Numbered from the stretch's first letter, positions 19,503 through 27,841 are shown. The stretch is 34,428 nucleotides of DNA from Paracoccus binzhouensis (GCF_016446475.1 NZ_JAEHFP010000039.1:1-34428), one strand, 5' to 3'. Translations and numbers: made by a program. The notes: generated from the letters alone by a model not told the origin.

Positions 19503-20906
19503 ATGCCGCTTTTCGACAGCTATCTTGCCCGGCTGGGCGACGACCCGATGCGGGCGATCCATGACGGCGTGATCGGCCACGACGCGATGATCGACGGACC
19601 CTTCGGGCCGCGCCGGATGATCTATGCCGATTACATCGCCTCGGGCCGGGCGCTGCGGCCGATCGAGGACTGGGTGATGGAACACGTTCTGCCCTGGTAT
19701 GCCAACAGCCATACCGAGGCCAGCCATTGCGGCGGCACCATGACCCGGATGCGGCGCGCGGCGCGCGCGGCCATCGCGGATTGCACCCATGCCGGCGCCG
19801 AGCATGCGGTGATCTTCACCGGCTCGGGCGCGACGGCGGGTCTCAACAGGCTGGTGCATCTGCTGCGCGCCGGGCCGGGCACCACGGTGCTGCTGGGCCC
19901 CTATGAGCATCACTCGAACATCCTGCCCTGGCGCGAAAGCGGGGCCGAGGTCGTGACCATCCCCGAAGCCGCCACCGGCGGGCCGGACCTGGCGGCTTTG
20001 CGCGCGGCGCTGGCGCGGGCCGAGGGGCCGGTGATCGGCAGTTTCTCGGCCGCCTCGAATGTCACCGGCACGCTGACCGATGTGGCCGAGGTCACGCGCA
20101 TCCTGAAGGCGGCGGGCGCGAAGGCGGTCTGGGACCATGCCGGCGGCGCGCCCTACCTGCCCATCGACATGCGGCTGGGCATGGATGCGGTGGTGCTGTC
20201 GCCGCACAAGTTCATCGGCGGGCCGGGCGCCTCGGGCGTGATGATCCTGCGCCGCGACGCGGTGCTGGCCACCCGCCCCAGCCTGCCCGGCGGCGGCACG
20301 GTGCGCTTCGTCTCGCCCGAAAGCCACGACTATGCCCTGTCGCTTGAGGCGCGCGAGGAAGGCGGCACGCCGAACGTGATCGGCGACATCCGCGCTGCGC
20401 TGGCCGTCCTGACCAAGGCCGCCGTGGGAGAGGAGCGGATCGCGGCGCGCAATGCCGAATGGCTGGCGCTGGGGATGGCGCGGCTGCGCCACCATCCGCG
20501 GATCGAACTGCTGGGCAATCCGGACGCGCCGCGCCTGCCCTTCTTCAGCTTCCGCATCCGCGACGGGCGGGGCGGATACATCCACCAGCAGCTGGCGACG
20601 CGGATGCTGTCGGATCTTTACGGCGTGCAGGCGCGCGGCGGCTGCGCCTGCGCGGGGCCTTACGTCCATCATCTGCTGGGGCTGGGGCCCGAGGACTCGG
20701 CCCGGCTGCGCGCCGCGATCCTGGCGGGCGACGAGATCGAGAAGCCGGGCTTCGTGCGGCTGAACCTGTGCTGGGCCGCGCCGCGTGCCGAGGTCGAGGC
20801 GATCCTGAACGCCGTCCGCGACCTGGCCGAGCGCGCGCCGGATCACCTGGCGCATTACCGCTGCGACCGCGCCACGGCGATCTTCACCCCGGTGGCGGCG
20901 GAGTAG
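19503..20906 (+). CDS. class V aminotransferase-fold PLP enzyme, cysteine desulfurase-like
   Basis: A 467-residue fold-type I PLP enzyme. Visible features are an N-terminal YADYIASGRAL motif, the substrate loop YEHHSN (134-139), the PLP-aspartate D211 in WDHAGGAPY and the PLP lysine K236 in SPHKFIGGPGASG. A late cysteine motif GGCACAGPY (C381 and C383) sits where desulfurases carry their persulfide cysteine. It resembles selenocysteine lyase/cysteine desulfurase relatives but has no isc, suf or molybdenum-cofactor partners nearby, so the substrate is unknown. I chose the ATG at 19503 because GAGG lies 6 bases upstream; an in-frame ATG at 19485 would add six residues. It is divergent from an Lrp-type regulator, and its 3' end overlaps the WYL regulator gene by 23 bases on the other strand. 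Confidence 0.85.
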   Translation: MPLFDSYLARLGDDPMRAIHDGVIGHDAMIDGPFGPRRMIYADYIASGRALRPIEDWVMEHVLPWYANSHTEASHCGGTMTRMRRAARAAIADCTHAGAEHAVIFTGSGATAGLNRLVHLLRAGPGTTVLLGPYEHHSNILPWRESGAEVVTIPEAATGGPDLAALRAALARAEGPVIGSFSAASNVTGTLTDVAEVTRILKAAGAKAVWDHAGGAPYLPIDMRLGMDAVVLSPHKFIGGPGASGVMILRRDAVLATRPSLPGGGTVRFVSPESHDYALSLEAREEGGTPNVIGDIRAALAVLTKAAVGEERIAARNAEWLALGMARLRHHPRIELLGNPDAPRLPFFSFRIRDGRGGYIHQQLATRMLSDLYGVQARGGCACAGPYVHHLLGLGPEDSARLRAAILAGDEIEKPGFVRLNLCWAAPRAEVEAILNAVRDLAERAPDHLAHYRCDRATAIFTPVAAE

Positions 20907-21582
20907 CGCGGCAGGCGACATAGTCGCGCACCAGCGCCACGCGGCGCGGCCGGAAGCTTTCGCCGCCCGGCCGCATGGCCTGGATGCGCGGGATGTGAAA
21001 GGTGCGGAAATCCTGCCGCAGCCGGCAATGCGCCAGCAGCATCATGTGATTGTCGCTGTAGGACATGCCCAGAGGCCAGATCTCGCGCGTGCTGGCCCGA
21101 TCCTGCAGATCCAGGTAGTCGATGACCAGGCTGCGCTCCTCCCACAGGGCCTGGCGCAGCAGCGCCATGTCCACCTGCGGACTGGGACGCTGCGCCGGTT
21201 CGCGGAACAGCCGCATGGTGGCGTGCATGGCATGGCGGCCCTGGCTTTCCGGGAGGGTGGCGATGATGCGGGCCATGGCATCCTCGCCCGCGCGGGCCAG
21301 CTCGGGATCGCCCAGCGTGCGTAGGCCCGAGATGGCGAGCAGCAGCGCCTCGATCTCCAGCCGCGAGAAGCTTTGCGGCGGCAGGGCCGGATCCTCGGTC
21401 AGCGTGTAGCCCAGCCCCGCCTCGCCGTCGATCAGCGCGCCACCGGCGCGCAGCGTGGCGATGTCGCGATAAAGCTGGCGGGTCGAGACGCCGGTCTCCC
21501 CGGCCAGCCGCGCGGCAGTCACCGGCGCGGGCAGCCGGCGCATGGCGTCCATCAGGCGCATCAGCCGGTCGGTGCGGGACAT
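20884..21582 (-). CDS. WYL-domain (YafY-type) transcriptional regulator
   Basis: A 232-residue regulator with an N-terminal HTH_11-type winged helix (RTDRLMRLMDAMRR, then AARLAGETGVSTRQLYRDIATLRA). A WYL domain follows (LVIDYLDLQDRASTREIWPLGMSYSDNHMMLLAHCRLRQDFRTFHIPRI, read across about 140-205). Members are usually repressors or activators with unknown ligands. I chose the ATG at 21582 because AAGGTGA lies about 6 bases upstream. The frame from 21642 overlaps the divergent GST gene. The 61-base divergent gap holds two CTGTCA repeats exactly 10 bases apart, a likely operator. The gene converges with the aminotransferase and overlaps its end. Confidence 0.9.
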   Translation of the reverse strand: MSRTDRLMRLMDAMRRLPAPVTAARLAGETGVSTRQLYRDIATLRAGGALIDGEAGLGYTLTEDPALPPQSFSRLEIEALLLAISGLRTLGDPELARAGEDAMARIIATLPESQGRHAMHATMRLFREPAQRPSPQVDMALLRQALWEERSLVIDYLDLQDRASTREIWPLGMSYSDNHMMLLAHCRLRQDFRTFHIPRIQAMRPGGESFRPRRVALVRDYVACRATPPPPG

Positions 21583-21583
21583 G

Positions 21584-21599
21584 CTGTCACCTTCTGTCA
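21584..21599. promoter_or_regulatory. CTGTCA tandem repeat, candidate WYL-regulator operator
   Basis: CTGTCA occurs at 21584-21589 and 21594-21599, one helical turn apart, in the gap shared by the WYL regulator and the GST. The spacer provides the ribosome-binding region of the regulator gene, so binding here could repress its own expression. This is an inference from position and periodicity. Confidence 0.45.
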
Positions 21600-21643
21600 G
21601 GGGCCCGGCACCATCATGCCCCAAAGAACCCAAGGAGGCCAAG

Positions 21644-22237
21644 ATGCTGACCCTCTACCACGCCCCGAAAAGCCGCTCCTCCAGCGTGATCGCGCTGCTG
21701 CACGAGCTTGGAATCCTCGACAGGATCCACATCCGCGAAGTCACGATCCCGCGCCAGGACGGCTCGGGCGGCCATGATCCGGCCAACCCGCATCCCGAGG
21801 GCAAGGTGCCCTACCTGGTCAATGGCGAGGATTGGGTGCGCGAACGCGGCGCCATCATGCTTTACCTGACCGACCTGTTCCCCGAGGCGGGGCTGGGCCC
21901 GCTGCCCGGCGATCCGAAGCGGGGCCAGTATTTGAGCTGGCTCAGCTGGTATCAGGGCGTGCTGGAGCCGGTGGCGATCCTGAACTTCTTCAAGATAGAA
22001 CACCCGGCGCTGATGGCGACCTTCCGCGACTACGACACCGCCATCCAGAGGCTGGACGAGGTGCTGGCCAGGCAGCCCTGGCTGCTGGGCGACAAATTCT
22101 CGGCGGCGGACCTGCTGATCGCCTCGCCCTTCCTGTTCTTCGGCGAAGGGATGCCGCGCCCGCTCGCCATCGACGACTGGGCGCAGCGGATTCAGTCGCG
22201 CCCCTCGATGGCCGCGGCGCGGGATTTCGACGGCTGA
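21644..22237 (+). CDS. glutathione S-transferase
   Basis: A 197-residue GST. The N-terminal thioredoxin-like domain (MLTLYHAPKSRSSSVIALL, then the cis-Pro region GKVPYLV, and RERGAIMLYL for glutathione gamma-Glu contact) spans about 1-80. The C-terminal helical domain has the N-capping motif FSAADLLIASPF. The likely catalytic residue is one of the serines at 10-14. The substrate cannot be read from sequence. The ATG at 21644 has a full AAGGAGG 5 bases upstream; the longer frame from 21542 lies inside the regulator gene. It is divergent from a WYL regulator, a common pairing for detoxification genes. Its last 46 bases overlap the convergent transporter gene. Confidence 0.93.
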   Translation: MLTLYHAPKSRSSSVIALLHELGILDRIHIREVTIPRQDGSGGHDPANPHPEGKVPYLVNGEDWVRERGAIMLYLTDLFPEAGLGPLPGDPKRGQYLSWLSWYQGVLEPVAILNFFKIEHPALMATFRDYDTAIQRLDEVLARQPWLLGDKFSAADLLIASPFLFFGEGMPRPLAIDDWAQRIQSRPSMAAARDFDG

Positions 22238-23124
22238 GGCGCCCGGCCGGGCAGGGCGCCGGGAATCCGCGCCAGCTGCACCATCAGGATGCCGGCGGCG
22301 ACGATCAGCGCCCCCAGCATGTCCGACAGGCCGAAGCGCTCGCCCAGCATGGCGGCGGCGATGGCGACGCCGAAGATCGGCGACAGGAAATGGAAAGTTG
22401 CCGCCCGCACTGCGCCGATGCGGTTGACCAGCAGGAACCACAGCCAGGTCGCGCCGATGCCCGGCGCGGCCACGGTGTAAAGAAAGGCCCAGACCAGGCC
22501 GAAGCTCCACGCGACCGGGCGGCCCCATTCCATCGCCGCGGCCGGGACCAGCAGCGCCAGCGCCCCCACCGCCATCTGCAGGCCGACGATCATCATCATG
22601 TTGCGGCTGCCGCCGGCGCCGCGCGCCGCCAGGGTGGCGACGGTCAGCGCCACCACCGCGACCAGGCACATGACCAGGCCGGGAACGTCCAGCCCGTGCT
22701 GCAGCCGCACGCCCATGATCAGGGTGACGCCGACGATGCCGGCGACCAGCCCGGCCACGGCGACGGGGCGCAGCTTTTCGCCATGGATCAGCCAGCCCAG
22801 GAAGGCGACCAGCAGCGGCATCATCGAGGCGATGATCGAGGCGGCCGAGGCCTCGACATGCTGCATGGCGATCCAGTTGAGCCCCAGGTAAAGCGCGTTC
22901 TGGCACAGGCCGAAGACGATGACGGTGCGCCATTCGGCCCGGCTGAGCCGCCAGCTCTGCCCCATCGCCCAGGCCAGCGGAATCGCCACCAGCGCCGACA
23001 GCGCGAAGCGGATGACCAGCGCGGTCAGCGGCGGCGCGGCCAGCACGATGATCCGCGTCGTGGTGAAGGCCGAGGCCCAGACCACCGCGAAGCCGAAGCC
23101 CATCAGGATGGCTCTGAAATCCAT
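22192..23124 (-). CDS. DMT-superfamily (EamA) transporter
   Basis: A 310-residue integral membrane protein with about ten hydrophobic helices arranged as two EamA repeats. The first starts LMGFGFAVVWASAFTTTRII and includes the typical AMQHVEASAASIIASMMPLL; the second includes ATWLWFLLVNRIGAVRAATF and SPIFGVAIAAAMLGERFG. Members export amino acids or other small metabolites; the substrate here is unknown. Its C-terminal Arg/Lys-rich tail is encoded in the 46-base overlap with the GST gene on the opposite strand. The start at 23124 has a GGAGGG-like sequence upstream on the minus strand. The gap behind it contains an inverted pair of dispersed repeats. Confidence 0.92.
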   Translation of the reverse strand: MDFRAILMGFGFAVVWASAFTTTRIIVLAAPPLTALVIRFALSALVAIPLAWAMGQSWRLSRAEWRTVIVFGLCQNALYLGLNWIAMQHVEASAASIIASMMPLLVAFLGWLIHGEKLRPVAVAGLVAGIVGVTLIMGVRLQHGLDVPGLVMCLVAVVALTVATLAARGAGGSRNMMMIVGLQMAVGALALLVPAAAMEWGRPVAWSFGLVWAFLYTVAAPGIGATWLWFLLVNRIGAVRAATFHFLSPIFGVAIAAAMLGERFGLSDMLGALIVAAGILMVQLARIPGALPGRAPQPSKSRAAAIEGRD

Positions 23125-23191
23125 GGCGCGCCCCCTCCCTTGTCACGCCAAGGCCTAGCAGACCCCGCCGCGGGCGCAACCCAGGGCTCTC

Positions 23192-23210
23192 CTTCCTTGC
23201 CCAAATACCC
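23192..23210 (+). repeat. dispersed CAAATACCC element, copy 5
   Basis: CTTCCTTGCCCAAATACCC, a degenerate copy. With copy 6 it makes an inverted pair. AATACCCGC (23204-23212) pairs perfectly with GCGGGTATT (23237-23245). After one G-T pair, CGGC/GCCG extends the stem to 14 bp with a 14-base loop. Confidence 0.62.
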
Positions 23211-23238
23211 GCGCGGCAGCGAGGTTGCGCGGCCGTGC

Positions 23239-23262
23239 GGGTATTCGCGGAACGGTGAGAAG
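23239..23262 (-). repeat. dispersed CAAATACCC element, copy 6
   Basis: On the minus strand this reads CTTCTCACCGTT then CCGCGAATACCC, a diverged copy in the opposite orientation to copy 5. It lies just beyond the HU terminator and 115 bases upstream of the transporter start. Confidence 0.58.
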
Positions 23263-23280
23263 GCGCGGCGCGCCGGCCGC

Positions 23281-23316
23281 GAAACGAAGAAGGGCCGCGC
23301 ATCGCCTGCGCGGCCC
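23281..23316 (-). terminator. intrinsic terminator of the HU-type gene
   Basis: On the minus strand GGGCCGCGC and GCGCGGCCC form a perfect 9-bp stem (23316-23308 with 23300-23292) and a 7-base loop, followed by TTCTTCGTTTC. It starts 22 bases after the HU stop. This is a textbook rho-independent terminator. Confidence 0.88.
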
Positions 23317-23338
23317 CTCCTGGCACGAGCGCCTGGGA

Positions 23339-23638
23339 TCAGGCGTTCACGCTGTCTTTCAGCGCCTTGGCGATGGTGACCTTGACCACCTTGTCGGCGG
23401 GCTTCGTCATCATTTCCTGGGTCTGCGGGTTGCGGACCTGACGCTCGGGGCGGGCGCGGCAGGCGACCTTGCCGATGCCCGGCAGGGTGACGGCGCCACC
23501 TTCGGCAACAGTGCGCGACACGACAGCCGAGAGCGCGTCAAGAGCCGCGGCGGCGGTTTTCTTGTCGCTGCCCATTTCATCGGCCAGCGTGGCGACGAGC
23601 TGAGTCTTGGTCATCGGTTTCGAAGCGGCCTGGGCCAT
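23339..23638 (-). CDS. HU-family DNA-binding protein
   Basis: A 99-residue nucleoid protein of the HU/IHF fold. It shows the helical N-terminal part (TKTQLVATLADEMGSDKKTAAAALDAL), the strand turn LPGIGKV and the DNA-binding arm with RNPQTQEMM. The closing KVTIAKALKD helix is also present. It bends DNA with little sequence preference by family. The N-terminus carries about seven extra residues (AQAASKP) before the usual M-T-K start, typical of some Rhodobacterales HU proteins. GAGGAG lies about 8 bases upstream of ATG 23638. It has its own terminator and a promoter region with a 10-base direct repeat, so it is likely monocistronic and highly expressed. Confidence 0.94.
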   Translation of the reverse strand: MAQAASKPMTKTQLVATLADEMGSDKKTAAAALDALSAVVSRTVAEGGAVTLPGIGKVACRARPERQVRNPQTQEMMTKPADKVVKVTIAKALKDSVNA

Positions 23639-23703
23639 GTTCTGTCTCCTCGTTGTTCCCCGTTCGGGAAATTTTCGGACGCCACCTTGGCGGCACGAAA
23701 GCC

Positions 23704-23739
23704 GCTACACAAGCTTTTTGCGCGCAGTTCAAGCTTTTT
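23704..23739 (-). promoter_or_regulatory. HU gene promoter region with 10-base direct repeat
   Basis: On the minus strand AAAAAGCTTG occurs twice (23739-23730 and 23719-23710), 20 bases apart, i.e. two helical turns. The first copy runs into a possible -35 TTGAAC (23732-23727), and the second abuts a weak -10 TGTAGC (23709-23704), spacer 17. The leader would be about 60 bases. The repeat is seen directly; the promoter hexamers are weak matches. Confidence 0.45.
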
Positions 23740-23789
23740 CCTTTGTTTTCGCGGATCGGACGCAGCGAAAACGTCCCGAAACCGTCTTG

Positions 23790-25274
23790 TCAGAGGAAAG
23801 CCGTCTCGTTGAAGGACCGCAACTTGCGCGAGTGGATGCGTTCCAGGGGTGTCGCGCGCAGCTTTTCCATGGCGCGGATGCCGATCAGCAGGTGGTTGGC
23901 AACCTGGGTGCGATAGAAATCCGTGGCCATGCCGGGCAGCTTCAGCTCGCCATGCAGCGGCTTGTCCGAGACGCAAAGCAGCGTGCCATAGGGCACCCGG
24001 AAGCGGAAGCCGTTCGCGGCGATGGTGGCGCTTTCCATGTCCAGCGCGATGGCGCGCGATTGCGACAGGCGCTGCACCGGGCCGGACTGGTCGCGCAGTT
24101 CCCAGTTGCGGTTGTCGATGGTGGCGACGGTGCCGGTGCGCATGATGCGCTTCAGCTCATAGCCGTCCAGCCGGGTGACCTCGGCCACCGCCTCCTGCAG
24201 GGCGACCTGCACCTCGGCCAGGGCCGGGATCGGCACCCAGACCGGCAGGTCGTCATCGAGCACGTGATCCTCGCGCAGATAGGCATGGGCAAGCACGAAA
24301 TCGCCCAGCGACTGCGAATTGCGCAGCCCCGCGCAATGGCCGACCATCAGCCAGGCATGCGGGCGCAGCACGGCGATATGGTCGGTCGCGGTCTTGGCGT
24401 TGGACGGCCCGACGCCGATATTGACCAGGGTGATGCCGTCGCCGTCCGGGCGCTTGAGGTGATAGGCCGGCATCTGCGGCATCTTGGCGCCGGTGGCGAT
24501 GATGTCCTCGGCACGTTCCAGCACCTGGTTTCCGGGCGCGACGAATTCGGTATAGCCAGAATGCGGATCGGCCAGCGCGCGGCGGGCGAAGGCCTCGAAC
24601 TCGTCCACATAGAACTGGTAGTTGGTGAACATCACGAAATTCTGGAAATGCTCGGGCAGGGTCGCGGTGTAATGCGACAGCCGCGCCAGCGAGTAGTCCA
24701 CCCGCTGCGCCGTGAAGGGCGCCAGCGGCTGGCTGCCGTCCGGGTTCGGCCCCGCGGTGCCGTTCACGATGTCGTCGTTCATCGTGTTCAGGTCCGGCAC
24801 GTCGAAAACGTCGCGCAGCGAATAGTTCAGCACACCTTCCTGCGGCACGTTCAGGTCGCTTTGCGTCGCCACGGCGAAATGCACCGGCATCGGCGTGTCG
24901 CTGTCCGAGACCGAGACCGCGACGCCGTGGTTCTTCATCAGCAGCCCGATCTGTTCGGTCAGGTAGCCGCGGAACAGGTCCGGCCGGGTGATCGAGGTGG
25001 AATAGGTTCCGGGCAGCGCCACGTGGCCGAAGGACAGCCGCGAATCCGTCTTGGAATGGACCGGCACGGTCAGCCGCAACTCGGGGTAGAACGCGCGATA
25101 CCGCGCCTGCGGCCGGTTGCCCTGCAGCGTGGCAAGGAATCGGTCCAGCAGGAAATGCGAGGCGCGCTCGTAAAGTTCGACCAGCCGCGCCACGGCGGCG
25201 GCCGGATCGTCGAAATGGACCTGCTCGGCGGGCTCGGGCGTCTCGATGGGAAGTCTCCGGCTGTCGGTCAACAT
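23790..25274 (-). CDS. amn: AMP nucleosidase
   Basis: AMP nucleosidase hydrolyses AMP to adenine and ribose 5-phosphate, helping control the adenylate pool and purine salvage. The 494-residue protein has the family length. The AMN-specific N-terminal domain includes [20 protein letters not shown] and [14 protein letters not shown]. The C-terminal nucleoside-phosphorylase fold includes [35 protein letters not shown] and [34 protein letters not shown], which carries the purine-site Asp. I chose the ATG at 25274 because GGAG lies 7 bases upstream; an ATG at 25280 would sit too close to it. That ribosome site can pair with an upstream CTCTCC. The gene is divergent from the LLM oxidoreductase. Confidence 0.95.
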   Translation of the reverse strand: MLTDSRRLPIETPEPAEQVHFDDPAAAVARLVELYERASHFLLDRFLATLQGNRPQARYRAFYPELRLTVPVHSKTDSRLSFGHVALPGTYSTSITRPDLFRGYLTEQIGLLMKNHGVAVSVSDSDTPMPVHFAVATQSDLNVPQEGVLNYSLRDVFDVPDLNTMNDDIVNGTAGPNPDGSQPLAPFTAQRVDYSLARLSHYTATLPEHFQNFVMFTNYQFYVDEFEAFARRALADPHSGYTEFVAPGNQVLERAEDIIATGAKMPQMPAYHLKRPDGDGITLVNIGVGPSNAKTATDHIAVLRPHAWLMVGHCAGLRNSQSLGDFVLAHAYLREDHVLDDDLPVWVPIPALAEVQVALQEAVAEVTRLDGYELKRIMRTGTVATIDNRNWELRDQSGPVQRLSQSRAIALDMESATIAANGFRFRVPYGTLLCVSDKPLHGELKLPGMATDFYRTQVANHLLIGIRAMEKLRATPLERIHSRKLRSFNETAFL

Positions 25275-25371
25275 GCGCATTCTCCAGTTTCGCCGGAGAG
25301 TGCCAGCGCCGCCGCGGGCTGGCAAGCCGGCAGCGCAGGCCCTATCTGACAGGGGCAAAGGAGTGATCCGC

Positions 25372-26358
25372 ATGGAATTTTCCATTCTCGACCTGGCAGT
25401 GGTGGCCGAAGGCTCGGACGCGCGCCGGGCCATCGCCAATTCCGTCGCGCTGGCGCAGGCCGCCGAGGGCTGGGGCTACAGCCGTTTCTGGCTGGCCGAG
25501 CATCACAACATGCCCGGCATCGCCAGCGCCGCGACGGCGGTGCTGATCGGCCATGTCGCCGATCATACGCAAACCATCCGCGTCGGCGCCGGCGGCGTCA
25601 TGCTGCCGAACCACGCGCCCCTGGCCATTGCCGAGCAATTCGGCACCTTGGCGACGATCCACAGCGACCGCATCGACCTGGGGCTGGGCCGCGCGCCGGG
25701 CGGCGACGGGGCGGTCATGCACGCGCTGCGCCGCTCGATGCAGCGCAACGAGGATTTCCCCAACGACGTGGTCGAGCTGCTGCGCTATCTGGGCTCGCCG
25801 CGCCCCGGTGCCCCGGTCGCGGCCCATCCGGGCGAAGGCACGAACGTGCCGGTCTGGATCCTCGGCTCGTCGCTCTATGGCGCCAGCCTCGCCGCCGTGC
25901 TGGGCCTGCCCTATGCCTTCGCCAGCCATTTCGCGCCCGGCGACCTGGACCAGGCCGCGCAGCTTTACCGCGAGCGTTTCGAGCCGACCGAATTCGGCCA
26001 GAAGCCGCGCTTCATGCTGGCGGTGAACGTCATCGCCGCCGAGACCGATGCCGAGGCGCAGCGGCTGCGCACCAGCCAGATGATCAGCTTCGCCCGGCTG
26101 CGCACCGGCATGCCCGGCCTGCTGCCCCCGCCGGTCGACGACATCCATGAGGCAGTGCCGGCGCATATCCTGCCCACCGTCGAGCAGGCGCTGTCGGTCA
26201 GCGCGGTGGGCGCGCCGGCGACCGTGGCGGCCCGGCTCGAGGAACTGATCGCCCGTTACCGGCCCGACGAGCTGATCCTGGTCGGCAATATCCACGACCA
26301 GGCGGCGCGGCATCGCAGCTTCGCCATCGCGGCCGAGATCCTGCGGGGGCGGGCATGA
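25372..26358 (+). CDS. LLM-class (luciferase-like) flavin-dependent oxidoreductase
   Basis: A 328-residue TIM-barrel flavoprotein of the bacterial luciferase-like MsnO8 subgroup. The start [12 protein letters not shown], the [12 protein letters not shown] and [19 protein letters not shown] blocks, and the [13 protein letters not shown] motif are typical and involved in FMN binding. These enzymes usually take FMNH2 from a separate reductase; the substrate cannot be told. The ATG at 25372 has AAGGAG 8 bases upstream, and the long frame from 25246 merely reads through the intergenic region. It overlaps the next gene by ATGA and so forms a two-gene operon with the SDR. Confidence 0.93.
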   Translation: MEFSILDLAVVAEGSDARRAIANSVALAQAAEGWGYSRFWLAEHHNMPGIASAATAVLIGHVADHTQTIRVGAGGVMLPNHAPLAIAEQFGTLATIHSDRIDLGLGRAPGGDGAVMHALRRSMQRNEDFPNDVVELLRYLGSPRPGAPVAAHPGEGTNVPVWILGSSLYGASLAAVLGLPYAFASHFAPGDLDQAAQLYRERFEPTEFGQKPRFMLAVNVIAAETDAEAQRLRTSQMISFARLRTGMPGLLPPPVDDIHEAVPAHILPTVEQALSVSAVGAPATVAARLEELIARYRPDELILVGNIHDQAARHRSFAIAAEILRGRA

Positions 26359-27215
26359 GGATGCTAGTCTTCGGCCACGGCTATTCCGCCGGTTTCCTGA
26401 CGCCCTTGCTGCTGGCCGAGGGCTGGCAGGTCGCCGGCACCACCCGCGCCGATACCGCCCGCATCGCCGCTGCCGGCGCCGAGCCGCTGATCTGGCCGGG
26501 CGACGATGCGGCGGTCCGACAGGCCGTTGCCGGGGCCGATGCGATCCTGGTCTCGGTGGCGCCGGAGCGGGGCGCGGACCCGGTGCTGGCGGGTTTCGGC
26601 GCCGAGATCGCGGCCGCGCGGCCGCGCTGGCTGGGCTATCTGTCCACCACCGGGGTCTATGGCGACCACGAGGGCGGCTGGGTGGACGAGGACACGCCCC
26701 TGACCCCCTCGACCCGCCGCGGGCATGAGCGCGTCGCGGCCGAGCAGGGCTGGCAGCGGCTGGCGGCGGAACACGGCCTGCCGCTGCATGTCTTCCGCCT
26801 GGCCGGGATCTACGGGCCCGGGCGCGGCCCCTTTGCCAAGGTCCGGGCGGGCACGGCGCGGCGCATCGTCAAGCCGGGCCAGGTGTTTTCGCGCATCCAT
26901 GCCGAGGATATCGCGCGGGTGCTGCTGGCCTCGATCAAGGCACCGCGCCCCGGCGCGATCTACAATGTCTGCGACGACGATCCGGCACCGCCCGAAGCGG
27001 TGATCGGCCATGCCGCGTCACTGCTGGGCCTGCCGCTGCCCCCGGCCGAGGATTACGCCAGCGCCGAGATGACGCCGATGGCGCGCAGCTTCTATGCCGA
27101 GAACAAGCGTGTTTCGAACACCCGCATCAAGCACGAACTGGGCGTGACGCTGCGCTATCCCGATTACCGCGCCGGCCTTGCGGCGCTGGCCCGGGCCGAG
27201 GGCATCCCGGTCTAG
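26355..27215 (+). CDS. SDR-superfamily NAD(P)-dependent epimerase/dehydratase-like protein (YeeZ-like)
   Basis: A 286-residue extended-SDR protein. The N-terminal nucleotide-binding strand and glycine-rich loop read [10 protein letters not shown] (4-13). [19 protein letters not shown] segment resembles the YeeZ/epimerase active-site region, and [13 protein letters not shown] follows the active-site helix. The tail carries [19 protein letters not shown], typical of nucleotide-sugar epimerase relatives. The canonical YxxxK is not obvious, as in YeeZ-like members, so activity is uncertain. The start ATG overlaps the LLM gene by 4 bases. The stop codon TAG lies in a CTAG palindrome that also supplies the stop of the converging SH3 gene. 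Confidence 0.87.
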   Translation: MRMLVFGHGYSAGFLTPLLLAEGWQVAGTTRADTARIAAAGAEPLIWPGDDAAVRQAVAGADAILVSVAPERGADPVLAGFGAEIAAARPRWLGYLSTTGVYGDHEGGWVDEDTPLTPSTRRGHERVAAEQGWQRLAAEHGLPLHVFRLAGIYGPGRGPFAKVRAGTARRIVKPGQVFSRIHAEDIARVLLASIKAPRPGAIYNVCDDDPAPPEAVIGHAASLLGLPLPPAEDYASAEMTPMARSFYAENKRVSNTRIKHELGVTLRYPDYRAGLAALARAEGIPV

Positions 27216-27832
27216 GGCGCGATCGAGCAGCAGCCGGTCAGCATCCGCGACGGCTGTTCCTGCCCGTCCAGGATCACCGTCGCCTCCAGCGCATGGGCGC
27301 GGTCCGACATGCCGTCCGAACATTGTTCGGGCTGGATCACCGCGGTCAGCCGGCCCTTGTCGTCGCCGGCGATGATGCCGCGCATCGGCTCGCCCTCGAT
27401 GCCGCGGTCCATAACCTTGCGCAGCGACAGCGGGCGCTCGGGCTGGTCGGGTTCGCTGAAGACCAGCCCCTTCTCGACGGTCTTGAAGGACCAGAACGGC
27501 TCGGTGCCGCCGCAGCTCAGCGTCAGCGGCAGCTCGGCCGGCTTCCAGGCCGAGGCCTGCGGCTTGAGGAAGCGCAGCGCCACCCAGCCCGAGGTCTCGC
27601 CGACATTGACCCGGCCCCATTTGCCCGAGGCGTCGCGGTCCAGAAGCTCGATCCCCTTGGCGGTCGAGGCCAGCTTGCCGATGACCTTGGCCTTGCCGTC
27701 CGGCGCTGCGCGCACGTTCAGCGTGTCCCAGGTCTCGACCACGGTGACGTCGAACAGGTTCGGCACATAGTCGTCGGCCATCGCCGTGACCGGGAACGCC
27801 AGCACGAGGCCGGCCATGAGGATACGCAGCAT
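27212..27832 (-). CDS. exported SH3-domain protein with COG3650-like C-terminal domain
   Basis: A 206-residue exported protein with a signal peptide (hydrophobic 3-17, cleavage near AMA about residue 19). A bacterial SH3 domain spans about 28-90 (TLNVRAAPDGKAKVIGKL, WGRVNVGETSGWVALRFL). The C-terminal domain has conserved CGGTEPFW and QCSDGMSDRAHALEATVILDG segments, as in COG3650-type envelope proteins. Its function is not known; envelope binding is an inference. The ATG at 27832 lies 9 bases after the dxs stop and has GAGAGG upstream, so it is the last gene of the dxs operon. A GTG at 27838 would add two residues. Confidence 0.85.
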   Translation of the reverse strand: MLRILMAGLVLAFPVTAMADDYVPNLFDVTVVETWDTLNVRAAPDGKAKVIGKLASTAKGIELLDRDASGKWGRVNVGETSGWVALRFLKPQASAWKPAELPLTLSCGGTEPFWSFKTVEKGLVFSEPDQPERPLSLRKVMDRGIEGEPMRGIIAGDDKGRLTAVIQPEQCSDGMSDRAHALEATVILDGQEQPSRMLTGCCSIAP

Positions 27833-27841
27833 TGTCACCTC

